DNA of 64,000 nucleotides from Streptomonospora nanhaiensis (GCF_013410565.1 NZ_JACCFO010000001.1:4216001-4280000), one strand, 5' to 3'; counted from the first letter of the stretch, positions 8,384 through 16,962 are shown. The notes: a model not told the origin generated them from the letters alone. A program made the numbers and translations.

Positions 8384-9370
8384 TCAGTTGCCGCCGGGCT
8401 CGGCCACGGGCGCGGTCCAGCCCTCGACCAGGAAGTCGACCGCCTGCGGGAAGGTCGGCACCCAGGTCTCGAAGTCGTGGCCGCCCTTGGGGTACAGGGT
8501 CTCGACGGTCATGTCGCGCTCGCGCAGGAGCCCGGCGAAGCGCCGGGCCTCGCCGTGGATGCTGCCCTCCTGCAGGGGCGTGTGGTCGTCCTTGCCCTCG
8601 ATGAGCATGAACCGGATGTCGCGGACGTCGGGGTTGTCGAGGAGCCGGTCGGGCGCGTGGGGGGCGGGGTTGTCGCCGAAGGTGCCGCTGGGGTCGTCGA
8701 CCTTGAAGTACCCGGCCCAGCTGACGCCCTGGGAGTAGGTGTCGGGGTGGCGCAGCGGCAGCGCGGCGGCGCCGTAGCCGCCCATGGAGAACCCGCCGAT
8801 GGCGCGGAGCTGGCGGGGGCGGGTGTGGTCGCCCTCGACCGCCTCGATCGCCTTCTCGGTGACGAAGGTCTCGATGGCGAACTCGCCGTCGGCGTCGTCG
8901 CCCCACTCGGTGTCGCGCCCGCCGACCTCCTGGCCGAAGGGCGCCGCGATGACGAACTCCACCCCGGTGCGGCACATCTGCTCGTCCATGGCCTTGCCCA
9001 CGCCGGCGTCGCGGACGTCGTAGTGGGTGGTGGTGGAGCCGTGCAGCAGGTACAGGACGGGCAGGTCGGCGCTGTCGGGGCCGGGCGGGCGGCGCACCCA
9101 GATGGGGCGTTCGCCGTCGGGCGCGCCCTTGTCGGGGACCGTGATGATCTCGTCGGTGCCGGCCTGCTCGCATGAGGCGACCTCGCCGGGGCGCGGGTGC
9201 ACGGCGGGCGCGTCCTGGGCGGCGCCGGGCAGGAACGCGGCGCCGGCCACGGGGGCGCTGGCGCCGGGCGGCTCCTCGTCGGCCCGCAGCGAGGCGAGGG
9301 TGCCGGCGGTGGCTACCACGAGTGAGGAAGCCACGAGCACCGCGGTTCTGCGTGAGAGCGTCGTGAACAC
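8384..9370 (-). CDS. Secreted alpha/beta-hydrolase (esterase-D/antigen-85-like)
   Basis: A 328-aa product with an N-terminal Arg-Arg plus hydrophobic signal segment (residues 7-28), then a putative-esterase (PF00756-type) fold. Seen are YLLHGSTTTH (oxyanion loop), the nucleophile elbow GGFSMGGYGA, an acidic residue at EGKDDHTP, and the histidine at KGGHDFETW, giving a complete Ser-Asp-His triad. It probably acts outside the cell on an ester or as a mycolyl/trehalose-type transferase relative; the substrate is unknown. The start is GTG 9370 with AGGACC 5-10 nt upstream. Two cysteines bracket the mature N-terminal part and may form a disulfide. Confidence 0.82.
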   Translation of the reverse strand: MFTTLSRRTAVLVASSLVVATAGTLASLRADEEPPGASAPVAGAAFLPGAAQDAPAVHPRPGEVASCEQAGTDEIITVPDKGAPDGERPIWVRRPPGPDSADLPVLYLLHGSTTTHYDVRDAGVGKAMDEQMCRTGVEFVIAAPFGQEVGGRDTEWGDDADGEFAIETFVTEKAIEAVEGDHTRPRQLRAIGGFSMGGYGAAALPLRHPDTYSQGVSWAGYFKVDDPSGTFGDNPAPHAPDRLLDNPDVRDIRFMLIEGKDDHTPLQEGSIHGEARRFAGLLRERDMTVETLYPKGGHDFETWVPTFPQAVDFLVEGWTAPVAEPGGN

Positions 9371-9412
9371 ACCGAGGTCCTAAAAGGTCAAGGTCAAGGG
9401 AATGGTCCGGGG

Positions 9413-9934
9413 TCAGCCGAGTGCCCGTGCGAACGCCTGATACGCTTCCCTGCCGAACAGCACGAACCGGACCTCACCCACTGTAGTCGACGCATCCTGG
9501 GCCGCGACCGCCCGGACCGCGCGCACCGCGATCTGCGCGGCGGAGTCGACCGGCCAGCCGTAGACCCCGGTCGAGATCGCGGGGAACGCCACAGTCCGGG
9601 CGCCCAGGTCAGCGGCCACGCGCAGGCTGTTGCGGTGGCAGGCGGCGAGGACCGCGGAGCGGTCCTCGCGGGTGCTGTGGACGGGGCCGACGGTGTGGAC
9701 GACCCAGGTGGCCGGCAGGTCCCCGGCGGTGGTCGCCACCGCCTGCCCGGCGGGCAGCCCGTCGGGCAGGACGGTGGCCCGCAGTTCGCGGCAGGCGGCG
9801 AGCACCCGCGGCCCCCCTCTGCGGTGGATCGCGCCGTCCACGCCGCCCCCGCCCAGCAGGGCGGAGTTGGCGGCGTTGACGACCGCGTCGACCCGCTGCT
9901 CGGTGATGTCGCCCTCGACCAGGGTGATCTCCAT
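9413..9934 (-). CDS. Macro-domain protein, probable O-acetyl-ADP-ribose deacetylase
   Basis: A 173-aa stand-alone macro domain of the YmdB/MacroD type. GDITEQRVDAVVNAANSALLGGGGVDGAIH is the catalytic loop with the Asn and Asp that MacroD enzymes use; GPV at VVHTVGPVHS and the second loop FPAISTGVYGWP, which wraps the diphosphate, follow. It should hydrolyse ADP-ribose esters on proteins or O-acetyl-ADP-ribose. No ADP-ribosyltransferase or sirtuin gene is adjacent. A 42-bp gap separates its stop from the esterase gene's GTG, so co-transcription is possible. ATG 9934 has a GGAAGAGGG purine tract just ahead. Confidence 0.88.
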   Translation of the reverse strand: MEITLVEGDITEQRVDAVVNAANSALLGGGGVDGAIHRRGGPRVLAACRELRATVLPDGLPAGQAVATTAGDLPATWVVHTVGPVHSTREDRSAVLAACHRNSLRVAADLGARTVAFPAISTGVYGWPVDSAAQIAVRAVRAVAAQDASTTVGEVRFVLFGREAYQAFARALG

Positions 9935-10298
9935 CGCCCTCTTCCCCTTCCCTCCCGCGGCCGCGCGGCCGCGGCGTGTGCCGCCCCCGCCCAGCCGCGC
10001 CGCGCCCGCCCCGTTCCGTTCCCCGCGTCGAACGGTTCCGCCTCCCGCGCGCGGCGAGGCGTACCGGGCGGCGGTCCGGCGGGTGCTCCTCGGGGCCCTC
10101 GGTCAAGTGTCCCCGGTGTCCCCGGTGTCCTCCAGGTCATCCGGCGCCTCCGGCGGCACCCCACCGCCCCTGGGGCCCCCGGTGCCCGCCGGCGCCCCGG
10201 TCGGCCGGGGCGCGCCGTGGGGCGGGTGAGGTGCGGGAAGCCTTGTGCGGCAAGGGGTCTGGCAGTTCACGAACTGGAAACGTGCCCCGCGACAGCCT

Positions 10299-10317
10299 GT
10301 AGTACTACCCCGGGTAG
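10299..10317. promoter_or_regulatory. Probable BlaI/CopY-type operator
   Basis: GTAGTACTAC (10299-10308) is a perfect palindrome. It abuts CTACCC-c-GGGTAG (10305-10317), giving two overlapping dyads that carry the TACTAC/GTAGTA half-site typical of BlaI-family operators. They overlap the -10 box of blaI, which suggests autorepression. Confidence 0.6.
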
Positions 10318-10320
10318 ACT
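10315..10320 (+). promoter_or_regulatory. -10 box, leaderless promoter of blaI-M56 operon
   Basis: TAGACT, 7 nt, ATG 10328, embedded in the operator dyad. Confidence 0.55.
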
Positions 10321-10327
10321 CCGGACC

Positions 10328-10690
10328 ATGAATCGGCTCGGCGACCTCGAACGCGCGGTGATGGATGTACTGTGGCAGCGGAACGAGCCTTTGACGGTCC
10401 GTGAGGTGGGCCGTGCTCTCGCGGACCGCGACCTCGCGCACACGACTGTCATGACCGTGCTGGACCGGCTTGCCAAGAAGGGGGTCGTGGCACGGGCTCG
10501 CGAAGGACGCGCGTGGCGCTACCGCCCGGCAGCCAGCCGGGAGAACTACGTCTCGGAGCTCATGTTCGACGCGCTCGGCCAGACGGGCGACCGCGATGCC
10601 GCCCTGGCCGCGTTCGTCCGCTCGATGAGCGGTCCCGAGGCCGAGGCGCTGCGCCGCGCGCTCGCGGAAATCGACGAGCCGAGGACGTAG
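10328..10690 (+). CDS. BlaI/MecI/CopY-family transcriptional repressor
   Basis: A 120-aa winged-helix repressor of normal BlaI size. It starts LGDLERAVMDVLW, has the recognition helix in LAHTTVMTVLDRLAKKGVV, the wing GRAWRYRPAASRENY, and a C-terminal dimerisation helix pair. In the family, a partner M56 membrane protease or metal/beta-lactam signal relieves repression. The partner gene starts 4 bp downstream, and a palindromic operator overlaps this gene's own promoter, so negative autoregulation is likely. The much longer open frame upstream is a GC artefact. Confidence 0.92.
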   Translation: MNRLGDLERAVMDVLWQRNEPLTVREVGRALADRDLAHTTVMTVLDRLAKKGVVARAREGRAWRYRPAASRENYVSELMFDALGQTGDRDAALAAFVRSMSGPEAEALRRALAEIDEPRT

Positions 10691-10694
10691 CCGA

Positions 10695-11636
10695 ATGGTC
10701 AGTGCCGCACTGCTCACCACCATCGCGGTTGGCTGTTTCGTGGCCGCGGCACGACTCCGGCGGGCCTCCTGGCCCGCGCGCGGGCCCTACGTCGCCGTGA
10801 TCGCCTGGCAGGTGCTGGGCCTGGCCTGGGGCTTCTCCACCATCGGCGCGCTGCTCGCGTTCGGCCTGGCCCCCTACGGGCGCGGCGTCATCGGCGGGCT
10901 GTTCGCGCTGGCCGAGGACGCCTGGGCGCACGACCTCTACCTGTCGCGGATCTCCGGCACCACGCTGGGCGCCACCCAGGTGGGCGCGGTCGTCCTCGCC
11001 TTCAGCCTGACCCTGCTGCTGTTCAGCGGCCTGACGGCGTCGTTCGTGCAGGTGCTGCGCGTGCGCCGGCGCCACCACGATCTGCTGCGGCTGGTCGCCC
11101 ACGACGACCCCGAGGTGCCCGGCGCGCGCATCCTGGACCACCCCACGGCCGCGGCCTACTGCCTGCCGGGCGTGCTGCGCTCGGAGGTGGTGATCAGCGC
11201 GGGCGCGCTGAAGGTGCTCGACCCCAGCGAGTTGGCCGCGGTGATCGCCCACGAGCACGCGCACCTGCGCCAGCGCCACGACCTCGTGCTGCTGCCGTTC
11301 TCCTCGCTCAAGCGGGCGTTTCCGCACGTGAAGGTGGTCGAGACCTACTACCGCGCGGTGGCGCTGCTGATCGAGATGTGCGCCGACGACCAGGCGCGGC
11401 GGGAGCGGTCGCCGCGCGAGTTGGCCATGGCGCTGCTGCGGTTCGGCGCGTCGGGCGCCTCGCCGGTTCCGGCGGGCGCGCTGGCGGTCACCACCGACGA
11501 GCCCGAGGTGCTGACCCGGGTGTCGCGGCTGCTGAACCCGGCGAAGGCGTTGACCCCCTCGCAGAGCGCGGGGGTGCTGGGCGCGGCCGTGCTGCTGATG
11601 GCGTCGATCCTGACCCTGTGGCACGTGCCGCTGTAG
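10695..11636 (+). CDS. M56-family membrane metalloprotease (BlaR1-like, no sensor domain)
   Basis: A 313-aa integral membrane protease with about four spans (near 3-20, 33-58, 95-118 and 290-310). The cytosolic zinc motif is HEHAH at 186-190 and the third ligand glutamate lies in LIEMCADD (about 227). There is no penicillin-binding sensor domain at the C-terminus, so unlike staphylococcal BlaR1 it cannot sense beta-lactam by acylation; actinobacterial BlaI/M56 pairs often look this way. It follows blaI by 4 bp and very likely cleaves or releases that repressor in response to an unknown envelope signal. A 10-bp stem-loop follows. Confidence 0.9.
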   Translation: MVSAALLTTIAVGCFVAAARLRRASWPARGPYVAVIAWQVLGLAWGFSTIGALLAFGLAPYGRGVIGGLFALAEDAWAHDLYLSRISGTTLGATQVGAVVLAFSLTLLLFSGLTASFVQVLRVRRRHHDLLRLVAHDDPEVPGARILDHPTAAAYCLPGVLRSEVVISAGALKVLDPSELAAVIAHEHAHLRQRHDLVLLPFSSLKRAFPHVKVVETYYRAVALLIEMCADDQARRERSPRELAMALLRFGASGASPVPAGALAVTTDEPEVLTRVSRLLNPAKALTPSQSAGVLGAAVLLMASILTLWHVPL

Positions 11637-11691
11637 GCGCGGCGGGCGCGCGGTGCCGCGCGCCCCGGCTCCTCTCCGGCGTTTTCTCCCC

Positions 11692-11717
11692 GGCCCGCCC
11701 GGCTTTTCGGGCGGGCC
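11692..11717 (+). terminator. Stem-loop after blaI-M56 operon
   Basis: Perfect 10-bp stem GGCCCGCCCG/CGGGCGGGCC with loop GCTTTT, 55 bp after the stop. It is followed only by TGTT. Confidence 0.6.
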
Positions 11718-11816
11718 TGTTCGGGCACCATCGCGCGAGCCTGGCCGTTTAGGGTGGGAGAGGCCGGCGGCCCGCCGCCGGCCCGTCAGCAGCCGTCTGA
11801 GGTTCGGAGGGGTCCA

Positions 11817-12119
11817 GTGCTCGGCACGCTGAGTTTGATGTGGTGGCTCATCTACGTCGCGATCTTCGTGACCAGCCTGTTCGCCCTGGTCGACGCCGCA
11901 CGCACGCCCTCCCAGGCGTTCCCCGCCATGGACAAGCAGACCAAGAAGCTGTGGCTGGTCCTGCTGGGGGTCTCCACCTTCGTGTCGTTCAGCGCGGTGT
12001 TCACCTCAGTACGGTTCTTCGTCTTCATCGCGCTGATCGTCGCGCTGATCTACCTGCTCGACGTCCGCCCGGCCGTGCGCGGTATCGGGCGCAAGGACGG
12101 GCCCTACGGCCCCTGGTAG
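11817..12119 (+). CDS. DUF2516-family membrane protein
   Basis: A 100-aa protein with an N-terminal span (about 7-27), a cytosolic segment with AFPAMDKQTKKLWL, and two closely spaced spans (about 45-62 and 66-80), the layout of DUF2516, an actinobacterial family without assigned function. GTG 11817 is chosen because GGAGGGG lies 5-11 nt upstream; the in-frame ATG 63 nt earlier has none. Its last 114 bp overlap, tail to tail, the end of the opposite-strand hydrolase gene. Confidence 0.82.
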   Translation: MLGTLSLMWWLIYVAIFVTSLFALVDAARTPSQAFPAMDKQTKKLWLVLLGVSTFVSFSAVFTSVRFFVFIALIVALIYLLDVRPAVRGIGRKDGPYGPW

Positions 12120-14600
12120 GTCCTGCGGCGCCGGGGCGGCGGCGCCCTCGGCCCGGGGGGCGGGTGCGGCGCCCGGGGCGGGCGCCACCGCGGGCCCCGG
12201 CTGGTCGGCTCCCGCCGGCGCGCCGCCCCTTTCGGCCGCGCGGTCCGCGGCCGGCGCGCCGCCCGGTGGGCGCCGCGGCGCCGGCGGGGCCTCGGCGGCC
12301 GGCGCCCCCGCGGCGTCGGCGTCCTCCTCGGCGCGGGGCCGCGCGCGCTCGGCCAGCAGGTCCACCGCGTCGGCTATCGCCGTGGTGTAGGCGGGGTCGC
12401 GGGTGTAGCGGGAGTGCCCCAGGACCTCCGGGCACAGCGCCTCGCCGGGTTGGACCCCGTAGTGGCGGGGGTCGGGCAGGGGCTCGGCGGACTCCACCGG
12501 GTGCGGCCCGCCCTCCCGCGCGATCCGCACCGGCCCGCCGATGGGGTCGGTGGCCCGCCACAGGTTGCGCCAGCGCAGTGTGCGCGAGCCGAGGTCGCCC
12601 AGCGACGCGGGGCCGAAGTAGGCGGGGAAGTAGCGCGCGTACAGCCGCGACAGCGGCGAGCCGTGGGTGAGCAGGACCACCTGCCCGCCGAGCCGGCGGG
12701 GCAGCTGCCACAGGGTGGCCGCGGCCAGGACCGACCCCTGGGAGTGGCCCGACAGCACCACGCCGGTGCCCTGCTCGGCCATGTGGGCGACGCGGGCCAC
12801 CAGTTGGGGCACGGCCCGTTCGCCGTAGCTGGGCGGGGCCAGCGGGTGCGCCAGCCGGGGCCAGAACGTGCCGACGTCCCACAGCACACCCACCGCCTGG
12901 CGGGTGGGCGCGTTGCGGTAGGCGGTGCCGCCCAGCCACATCAGCGCCAGCAGGAACGCGCCGCCCAGGAACGAGCCGACGGTCACCATCACGGTGACGG
13001 CGGCCTGCAGCGCTCCGGCGGTGACCGACTGGGGGCCGCCGGTGCCGGCGTCCTCGCCGGGTGCGGCGGTGAGGTGCCCGGTGAAGGCCGAGTACAGCAC
13101 GAGCGCCACCAGCGCGCCCACGGGCAGCAGCAGCGCGGCCACACACGCCGGCAGGAGTTCGGTGACGCCGCCGAACGCGCGGGCGCGCGCGATCTCGCGG
13201 GTGCGTGCGGGGTCGTCGGCGCCGGGGTACATCTCGCGCACCCGCAGCTCCTCCTCGGGGGCGCGCCGGCGCAGCACCACCAGGGCGGCGGTCGCGCACG
13301 CCAGGGCGATGGCGGCCTCCATGGTGAAGGCCAGCTGCAGCCAGGAGTAGGCGCCGGCGGGGTGCAGCACGATGCAGCCGTCGTCCTCGGCGCCGGGGTA
13401 GTAGCAGCCGCCCAGCCAGCCGGCGGCCTGGTAGACGGTGGCGGCCGACAGCGCGCCGCCCAGCAGGGTGCCCAGGATCGCGGCGGCGGGTCCGGCGGTG
13501 CCGCCCAGCGGTGTGCCGGCGCGGGTGCCGCGCCGCAGGTGCAGGACGATCGCGGCGGCCAGCAGCACGGCGCCCAGCACGCACTGCACCGCGAAGAGGG
13601 TGTTGAGGATGGTGCTGTACCAGGGCAGGGGGCCCTGGGCGGTCCAGCCGGGGCGGGGCCACAGGGCGTAGGCCAGCGCCGCGACCAGCAGCAGCAGCGA
13701 CACGTCGCGCACGACGCGGCAGGACAGGTCGGCGAGCCGGTGGCGGTGGTCGCCGTCGCCGGGCAGCACCACGCCGACCGCGCTGAGCAGCACCACCCCG
13801 GCGGTGAGTCCGGCCAGGGCGGCGCCGACCGAGCCGGCCGGGCTGAGGCCGTCGGCGGTCAGGGGCGGGGCGACGAGCAGAACGGTGACCACCGCGACGG
13901 CCGTGGCGATGTGGGCGGAGCGCAGCCGCGCGGTGGTGGGTTCGCGGCGCCAGAACCCGGGGGCGCTCAGCGGCGCCTCGGCGGCGGGGTCGGGGGCGGG
14001 CAGGGCGCCGGTGACGGTGTAGGCGGCGGTGCGCCGCGACAGCCGCCACAGCACCGCCACCACCAGCAGCGGCAGCAGCGCGCCGACGGCCAGGGCGCGG
14101 GGCGGCTGGGCCAGGGGCGCGCCGGGGGCCGAGAGCGGGCCGAGTAGGGGGCGCAGTTCGGCGCAGGCGGTACCGTGGCCGGCGCACTGCCAGCCGACGA
14201 GGTCCATGCCGATTCCGGCGGCGGCCAGGATGAGCAGGGCGGTGAGGGTGAGCGCCAGCAGCCGCACGGCCGCGCCGAAGGTGGCGTCGGCGGCGGCGCC
14301 CAGCCGCGAGCGGGCGTCGTCGAGGCGGCCGGGCCGCATCCAGTAGGCGATGTTGACCAGCATGAACGGCAGGAGCAGCAGCCACAGCGCGCGGGAGGAG
14401 CGGCCGGAGGTCAGGGTGCCCCAGGCGAAGATCTCGCGGGGGACGCCGGGCACGGTCTCGGTGTCGGGTTTGCGGCGCCAGCGGAAGAACCCGGCGAGCC
14501 GGTCGCCGGAGACCCGCACGGCGGGTTCGACGTCCAGCAGTTCCTCGGCCTCGCCCCCGCTTACTCCGTGGACCCGCAACTCCACCGCGCGTAGCTGCAT
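12006..14600 (-). CDS. Multi-span membrane protein with C-terminal serine-hydrolase domain
   Basis: An 864-aa protein that begins MQLRAVELRVHGVSGG, carries roughly 10-12 membrane spans between residues about 80 and 600, and then a lipase-like segment with the nucleophile elbow GHSQGSVLAA near residue 620 and a following LTHGSPLSRLYARYFPAYF typical of class-3-lipase-like folds. The final ~120 residues are Pro/Ala-rich and poorly structured, and their codons run antisense into the DUF2516 gene. It may act on lipids or cell-envelope esters at the membrane (inference). ATG 14600 is the only start at the conserved N-terminus. No close characterised relative is recalled. Confidence 0.75.
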   Translation of the reverse strand: MQLRAVELRVHGVSGGEAEELLDVEPAVRVSGDRLAGFFRWRRKPDTETVPGVPREIFAWGTLTSGRSSRALWLLLLPFMLVNIAYWMRPGRLDDARSRLGAAADATFGAAVRLLALTLTALLILAAAGIGMDLVGWQCAGHGTACAELRPLLGPLSAPGAPLAQPPRALAVGALLPLLVVAVLWRLSRRTAAYTVTGALPAPDPAAEAPLSAPGFWRREPTTARLRSAHIATAVAVVTVLLVAPPLTADGLSPAGSVGAALAGLTAGVVLLSAVGVVLPGDGDHRHRLADLSCRVVRDVSLLLLVAALAYALWPRPGWTAQGPLPWYSTILNTLFAVQCVLGAVLLAAAIVLHLRRGTRAGTPLGGTAGPAAAILGTLLGGALSAATVYQAAGWLGGCYYPGAEDDGCIVLHPAGAYSWLQLAFTMEAAIALACATAALVVLRRRAPEEELRVREMYPGADDPARTREIARARAFGGVTELLPACVAALLLPVGALVALVLYSAFTGHLTAAPGEDAGTGGPQSVTAGALQAAVTVMVTVGSFLGGAFLLALMWLGGTAYRNAPTRQAVGVLWDVGTFWPRLAHPLAPPSYGERAVPQLVARVAHMAEQGTGVVLSGHSQGSVLAAATLWQLPRRLGGQVVLLTHGSPLSRLYARYFPAYFGPASLGDLGSRTLRWRNLWRATDPIGGPVRIAREGGPHPVESAEPLPDPRHYGVQPGEALCPEVLGHSRYTRDPAYTTAIADAVDLLAERARPRAEEDADAAGAPAAEAPPAPRRPPGGAPAADRAAERGGAPAGADQPGPAVAPAPGAAPAPRAEGAAAPAPQDLPGAVGPVLAPDTAHGRADVEQVDQRDDQRDEDEEPY

Positions 14601-14833
14601 GCCGTGATTTTCGCACGCGCCGCCGGGGCGTAGGGGGGATACGGCGGCCCGGATCCGCCGCGGGCGGGGGCGGCGCGGACCCGAAACCGGTGCGGGGGGC
14701 GCGCTCGCGGCGGCCGGGGGCGGTGCGGCGAGCGCGCAGGCCGCGCCCAGGGGCGGCGGCGACCGGGGTGACCAGGTCGTTCGCGGCGGGGCGGGCGGGG
14801 AAGGGCGGCGCGCGGCGGGGGCGGGGCGGTCCG

Positions 14834-15763
14834 CTACTGCACCAGGGCGTCGTCCTCCACGGCCCAGGTGTTGCACGCCCCGGGCGACTGGTCGGCCATG
14901 CCGTGCTCCAGCCACAGGACGCTGTTGTCGGCCGAGCCGTGGGTGCGCTCCTCCTCGGGGCCGTTCTCGCGGTCGGCGGTGGCGGCGGCGTCGTCGAGCA
15001 CGGCGGCGACGTCGGAGTCGGTGAGCGGGTAGGTCACGCGCACCGCGCCGAGGAAGACCCCGGCCAGGCAGTTGGCCTGGAGTTCGCTCTTGCGGGTCCA
15101 CACGTTCTGGTCGATGCGGGTGGTCTCCAGGCTGCGCTGCTGGTGGTAGTACTCCAGCAGCCCGGCCTCGCCCTGGACGTGGTGGCCGTACTCGTGGGCC
15201 AGCAGGGAGGCGTAGACGGCGCTGACCTCGTTGCCGCCCCACTTGTCGACCACGTCGGAGGTGCCGATGTAGATGCTCTTGACGGCGCGGCAGTAGAATG
15301 CGCCCGCCCCCGAGGGGTAGGCGCGGCAGGGGCTGGTGCCGCCCTCGCTCCAGAAGACCCGCCGGGGCGGTTCGAAGGGCACCCCGGCCTCGCGGAACTG
15401 GCGCGCCCAGGCGTCGTCGAGGCAGTCGGCGACGGTGTGGAGGAAGCGTTCCATGGACGCGGGGTCGTGCACGTGGAGTTCGGGCGCCGGGCAGGGCAGC
15501 GGCATCAGCCGGCCGGTCTCGTAGAGGGGGTTGGCCACCAGCGCGCTCTGGCCGGAGGGGCGCTGGGTGTCGCCCTGGTCGGCGGTGGCGCCGGCCTGGG
15601 GGGTGGCGGCGGTGCCGGGCCCGGGGCCGGGGTCGTCGCCGACGACGGCGATCCCGGTCAGGGCGGTGAAGGCGGCCAGCAGCGCGGCCAGGGCGGCGTA
15701 GAGCGCGCCGCGGCCGCGCGCGGGCGGTCCGGGGCCGCCGGCGGGCCCGGGAATGGTCGCCAT
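14834..15763 (-). CDS. Secreted/anchored neutral zinc metallopeptidase, copy A
   Basis: A 309-aa protein with an N-terminal hydrophobic segment (about 20-42) and a putative neutral zinc metallopeptidase domain (PF04228-like). HEYGHHVQGEAG gives the zinc motif HEYGH at 190-194; KSELQANCLAG downstream resembles the family's later ligand helix; four or more cysteines suggest disulfides outside the cell. NPLYETG just after the anchor recurs in the neighbouring paralogue as NPLYATG. It lies 72 bp downstream of that paralogue on the same strand, so the two form a duplicated pair. Substrate unknown. Confidence 0.86.
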   Translation of the reverse strand: MATIPGPAGGPGPPARGRGALYAALAALLAAFTALTGIAVVGDDPGPGPGTAATPQAGATADQGDTQRPSGQSALVANPLYETGRLMPLPCPAPELHVHDPASMERFLHTVADCLDDAWARQFREAGVPFEPPRRVFWSEGGTSPCRAYPSGAGAFYCRAVKSIYIGTSDVVDKWGGNEVSAVYASLLAHEYGHHVQGEAGLLEYYHQQRSLETTRIDQNVWTRKSELQANCLAGVFLGAVRVTYPLTDSDVAAVLDDAAATADRENGPEEERTHGSADNSVLWLEHGMADQSPGACNTWAVEDDALVQ

Positions 15764-15835
15764 GGCGGTGCCGGGCGGGTCAGCCGCCGTGCGGCCGGGT
15801 CGCGGCCCCGAGGGCGGTCAGCGAGCGTGGGGTGT

Positions 15836-16804
15836 TCAATCGACCAGTTCCTCCCGCGCCTCCCAGGTGTTGCATGCGGCCGGGTCGACCCGGTCCATGC
15901 CGTGCGCCGTCCACAGGCGGCCGTTCTCGGGTGAGCCGTGGGTGCGGTCGCCGGAATTGTAGTCGCCCCGGCGCTCGGCGTCGTCGAGGATGGCGTCGTG
16001 TTCGTCGGCGCCCACGGGGTAGGAGTCGGCGGCGGCGCCCAGGAACAGCCCGCCCAGGCAGTTGGCCTGGAGTTCGCTGCGCCGGGTGAGGAGGTCCTGG
16101 GCGGCGGGGTCGTCCTCGGCGGCGCGGGTGTGGTGGAAGTACTGCAGGATGCCGGCCTCGCCCTGGACGTGGTGGGCGTACTCGTGGCTGAGCAGGAAGG
16201 TGTAGGTCTCGCGGCGGGTGCTGTCGTTGGAGTTGTCGACGATGTCGGAGATGCCGAGGTAGAGACCCTTGTTGGCCTGGCAGTAGAACGCGGCGGTGCC
16301 GGCGGTGGGGAAGTTGCCGCATGGGCTCTGCCCGGCGGTGTACCAGTAGATGCGGCTGGGCGGCTCGAACTCGGCGCCGGTGCCGGCGAACTGCTCGGCC
16401 CAGGCGCGGTCGAGGCAGTCGGTGATGTCGTGGAGGAAGTTCTCCATCGACGCGGGGTCGTGGGCGTCCAGCGGCGGCGCCTCGCACTCGACCTCGGCCA
16501 TGGCGCCGGTGGCGTACAGCGGGTTCTGGGTGAGGATGTCGGCGCCGGTGTCGTCGCCGACGGGGGTTTCGTCGGCGGCGGGGGCGGTGCCGGCGGGCAG
16601 TCCGGTGGCGGGGCCGGCGTGGGCCGGGGGGCCGAACATGGCGGAGACGCTGAGGAAGGCCGCCAGGCCGATGGCGGCCAGGCCGGTGCACAGCGCGAGG
16701 CTGACGGCGGTGCCCAGGCGCTGGCGCGGGGGCCTGCGGGCGTAGCGGGGCAGCGCGGCGTGCCGGCCGGCCGCCGTGCCGAACCCCCCGAAGCGTTCTG
16801 CCAC
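15836..16804 (-). CDS. Secreted/anchored neutral zinc metallopeptidase, copy B
   Basis: A 322-aa paralogue of the next gene. Hydrophobic anchor at about 31-55, NPLYATG at 95-101, DAHDPASMENFLHDITDCLD, zinc motif HEYAH at 207-211 in HEYAHHVQGEAGILQYFHH, and RRSELQANCLGGLFLGA. The C-terminal GRLWTAHGMDRVDPAACNTWE is shared with copy A. The frame runs to 17002, but GTG 16804 has a strong GGGGAGGGGG ribosome site and begins the coherent protein. Both copies keep all visible catalytic residues, so neither appears decayed. They presumably process surface or secreted proteins. Confidence 0.86.
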   Translation of the reverse strand: MAERFGGFGTAAGRHAALPRYARRPPRQRLGTAVSLALCTGLAAIGLAAFLSVSAMFGPPAHAGPATGLPAGTAPAADETPVGDDTGADILTQNPLYATGAMAEVECEAPPLDAHDPASMENFLHDITDCLDRAWAEQFAGTGAEFEPPSRIYWYTAGQSPCGNFPTAGTAAFYCQANKGLYLGISDIVDNSNDSTRRETYTFLLSHEYAHHVQGEAGILQYFHHTRAAEDDPAAQDLLTRRSELQANCLGGLFLGAAADSYPVGADEHDAILDDAERRGDYNSGDRTHGSPENGRLWTAHGMDRVDPAACNTWEAREELVD

Positions 16805-16948
16805 GCGCTGGTCCCCCTCCCCGTTCGGTATCCGTCCGCGTGTGCGGCAGCGCGGCCGCACCACATCGATTATGGCGGCACGTGGTGACATGTGCGGGGC
16901 GCCGGCCCGCCGGCGGCGCTCGCGTACCGGCCGCCCGACGTCGACCGA

Positions 16949-16954
16949 TAGGCT
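16949..16954 (+). promoter_or_regulatory. -10 box, leaderless promoter of DUF2207 gene
   Basis: TAGGCT, 8 nt, ATG 16963. Confidence 0.5.
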
Positions 16955-16962
16955 CTCACGAC

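Larger units (their letters stand above)
9935..10327. other. Divergent intergenic region, macro-domain gene / blaI
   Basis: No gene supported. It contains a 9-bp tandem repeat (GTGTCCCCG-type, three copies, 10107-10133) and, at its right end, the blaI operator and -10 box. Confidence 0.5.
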
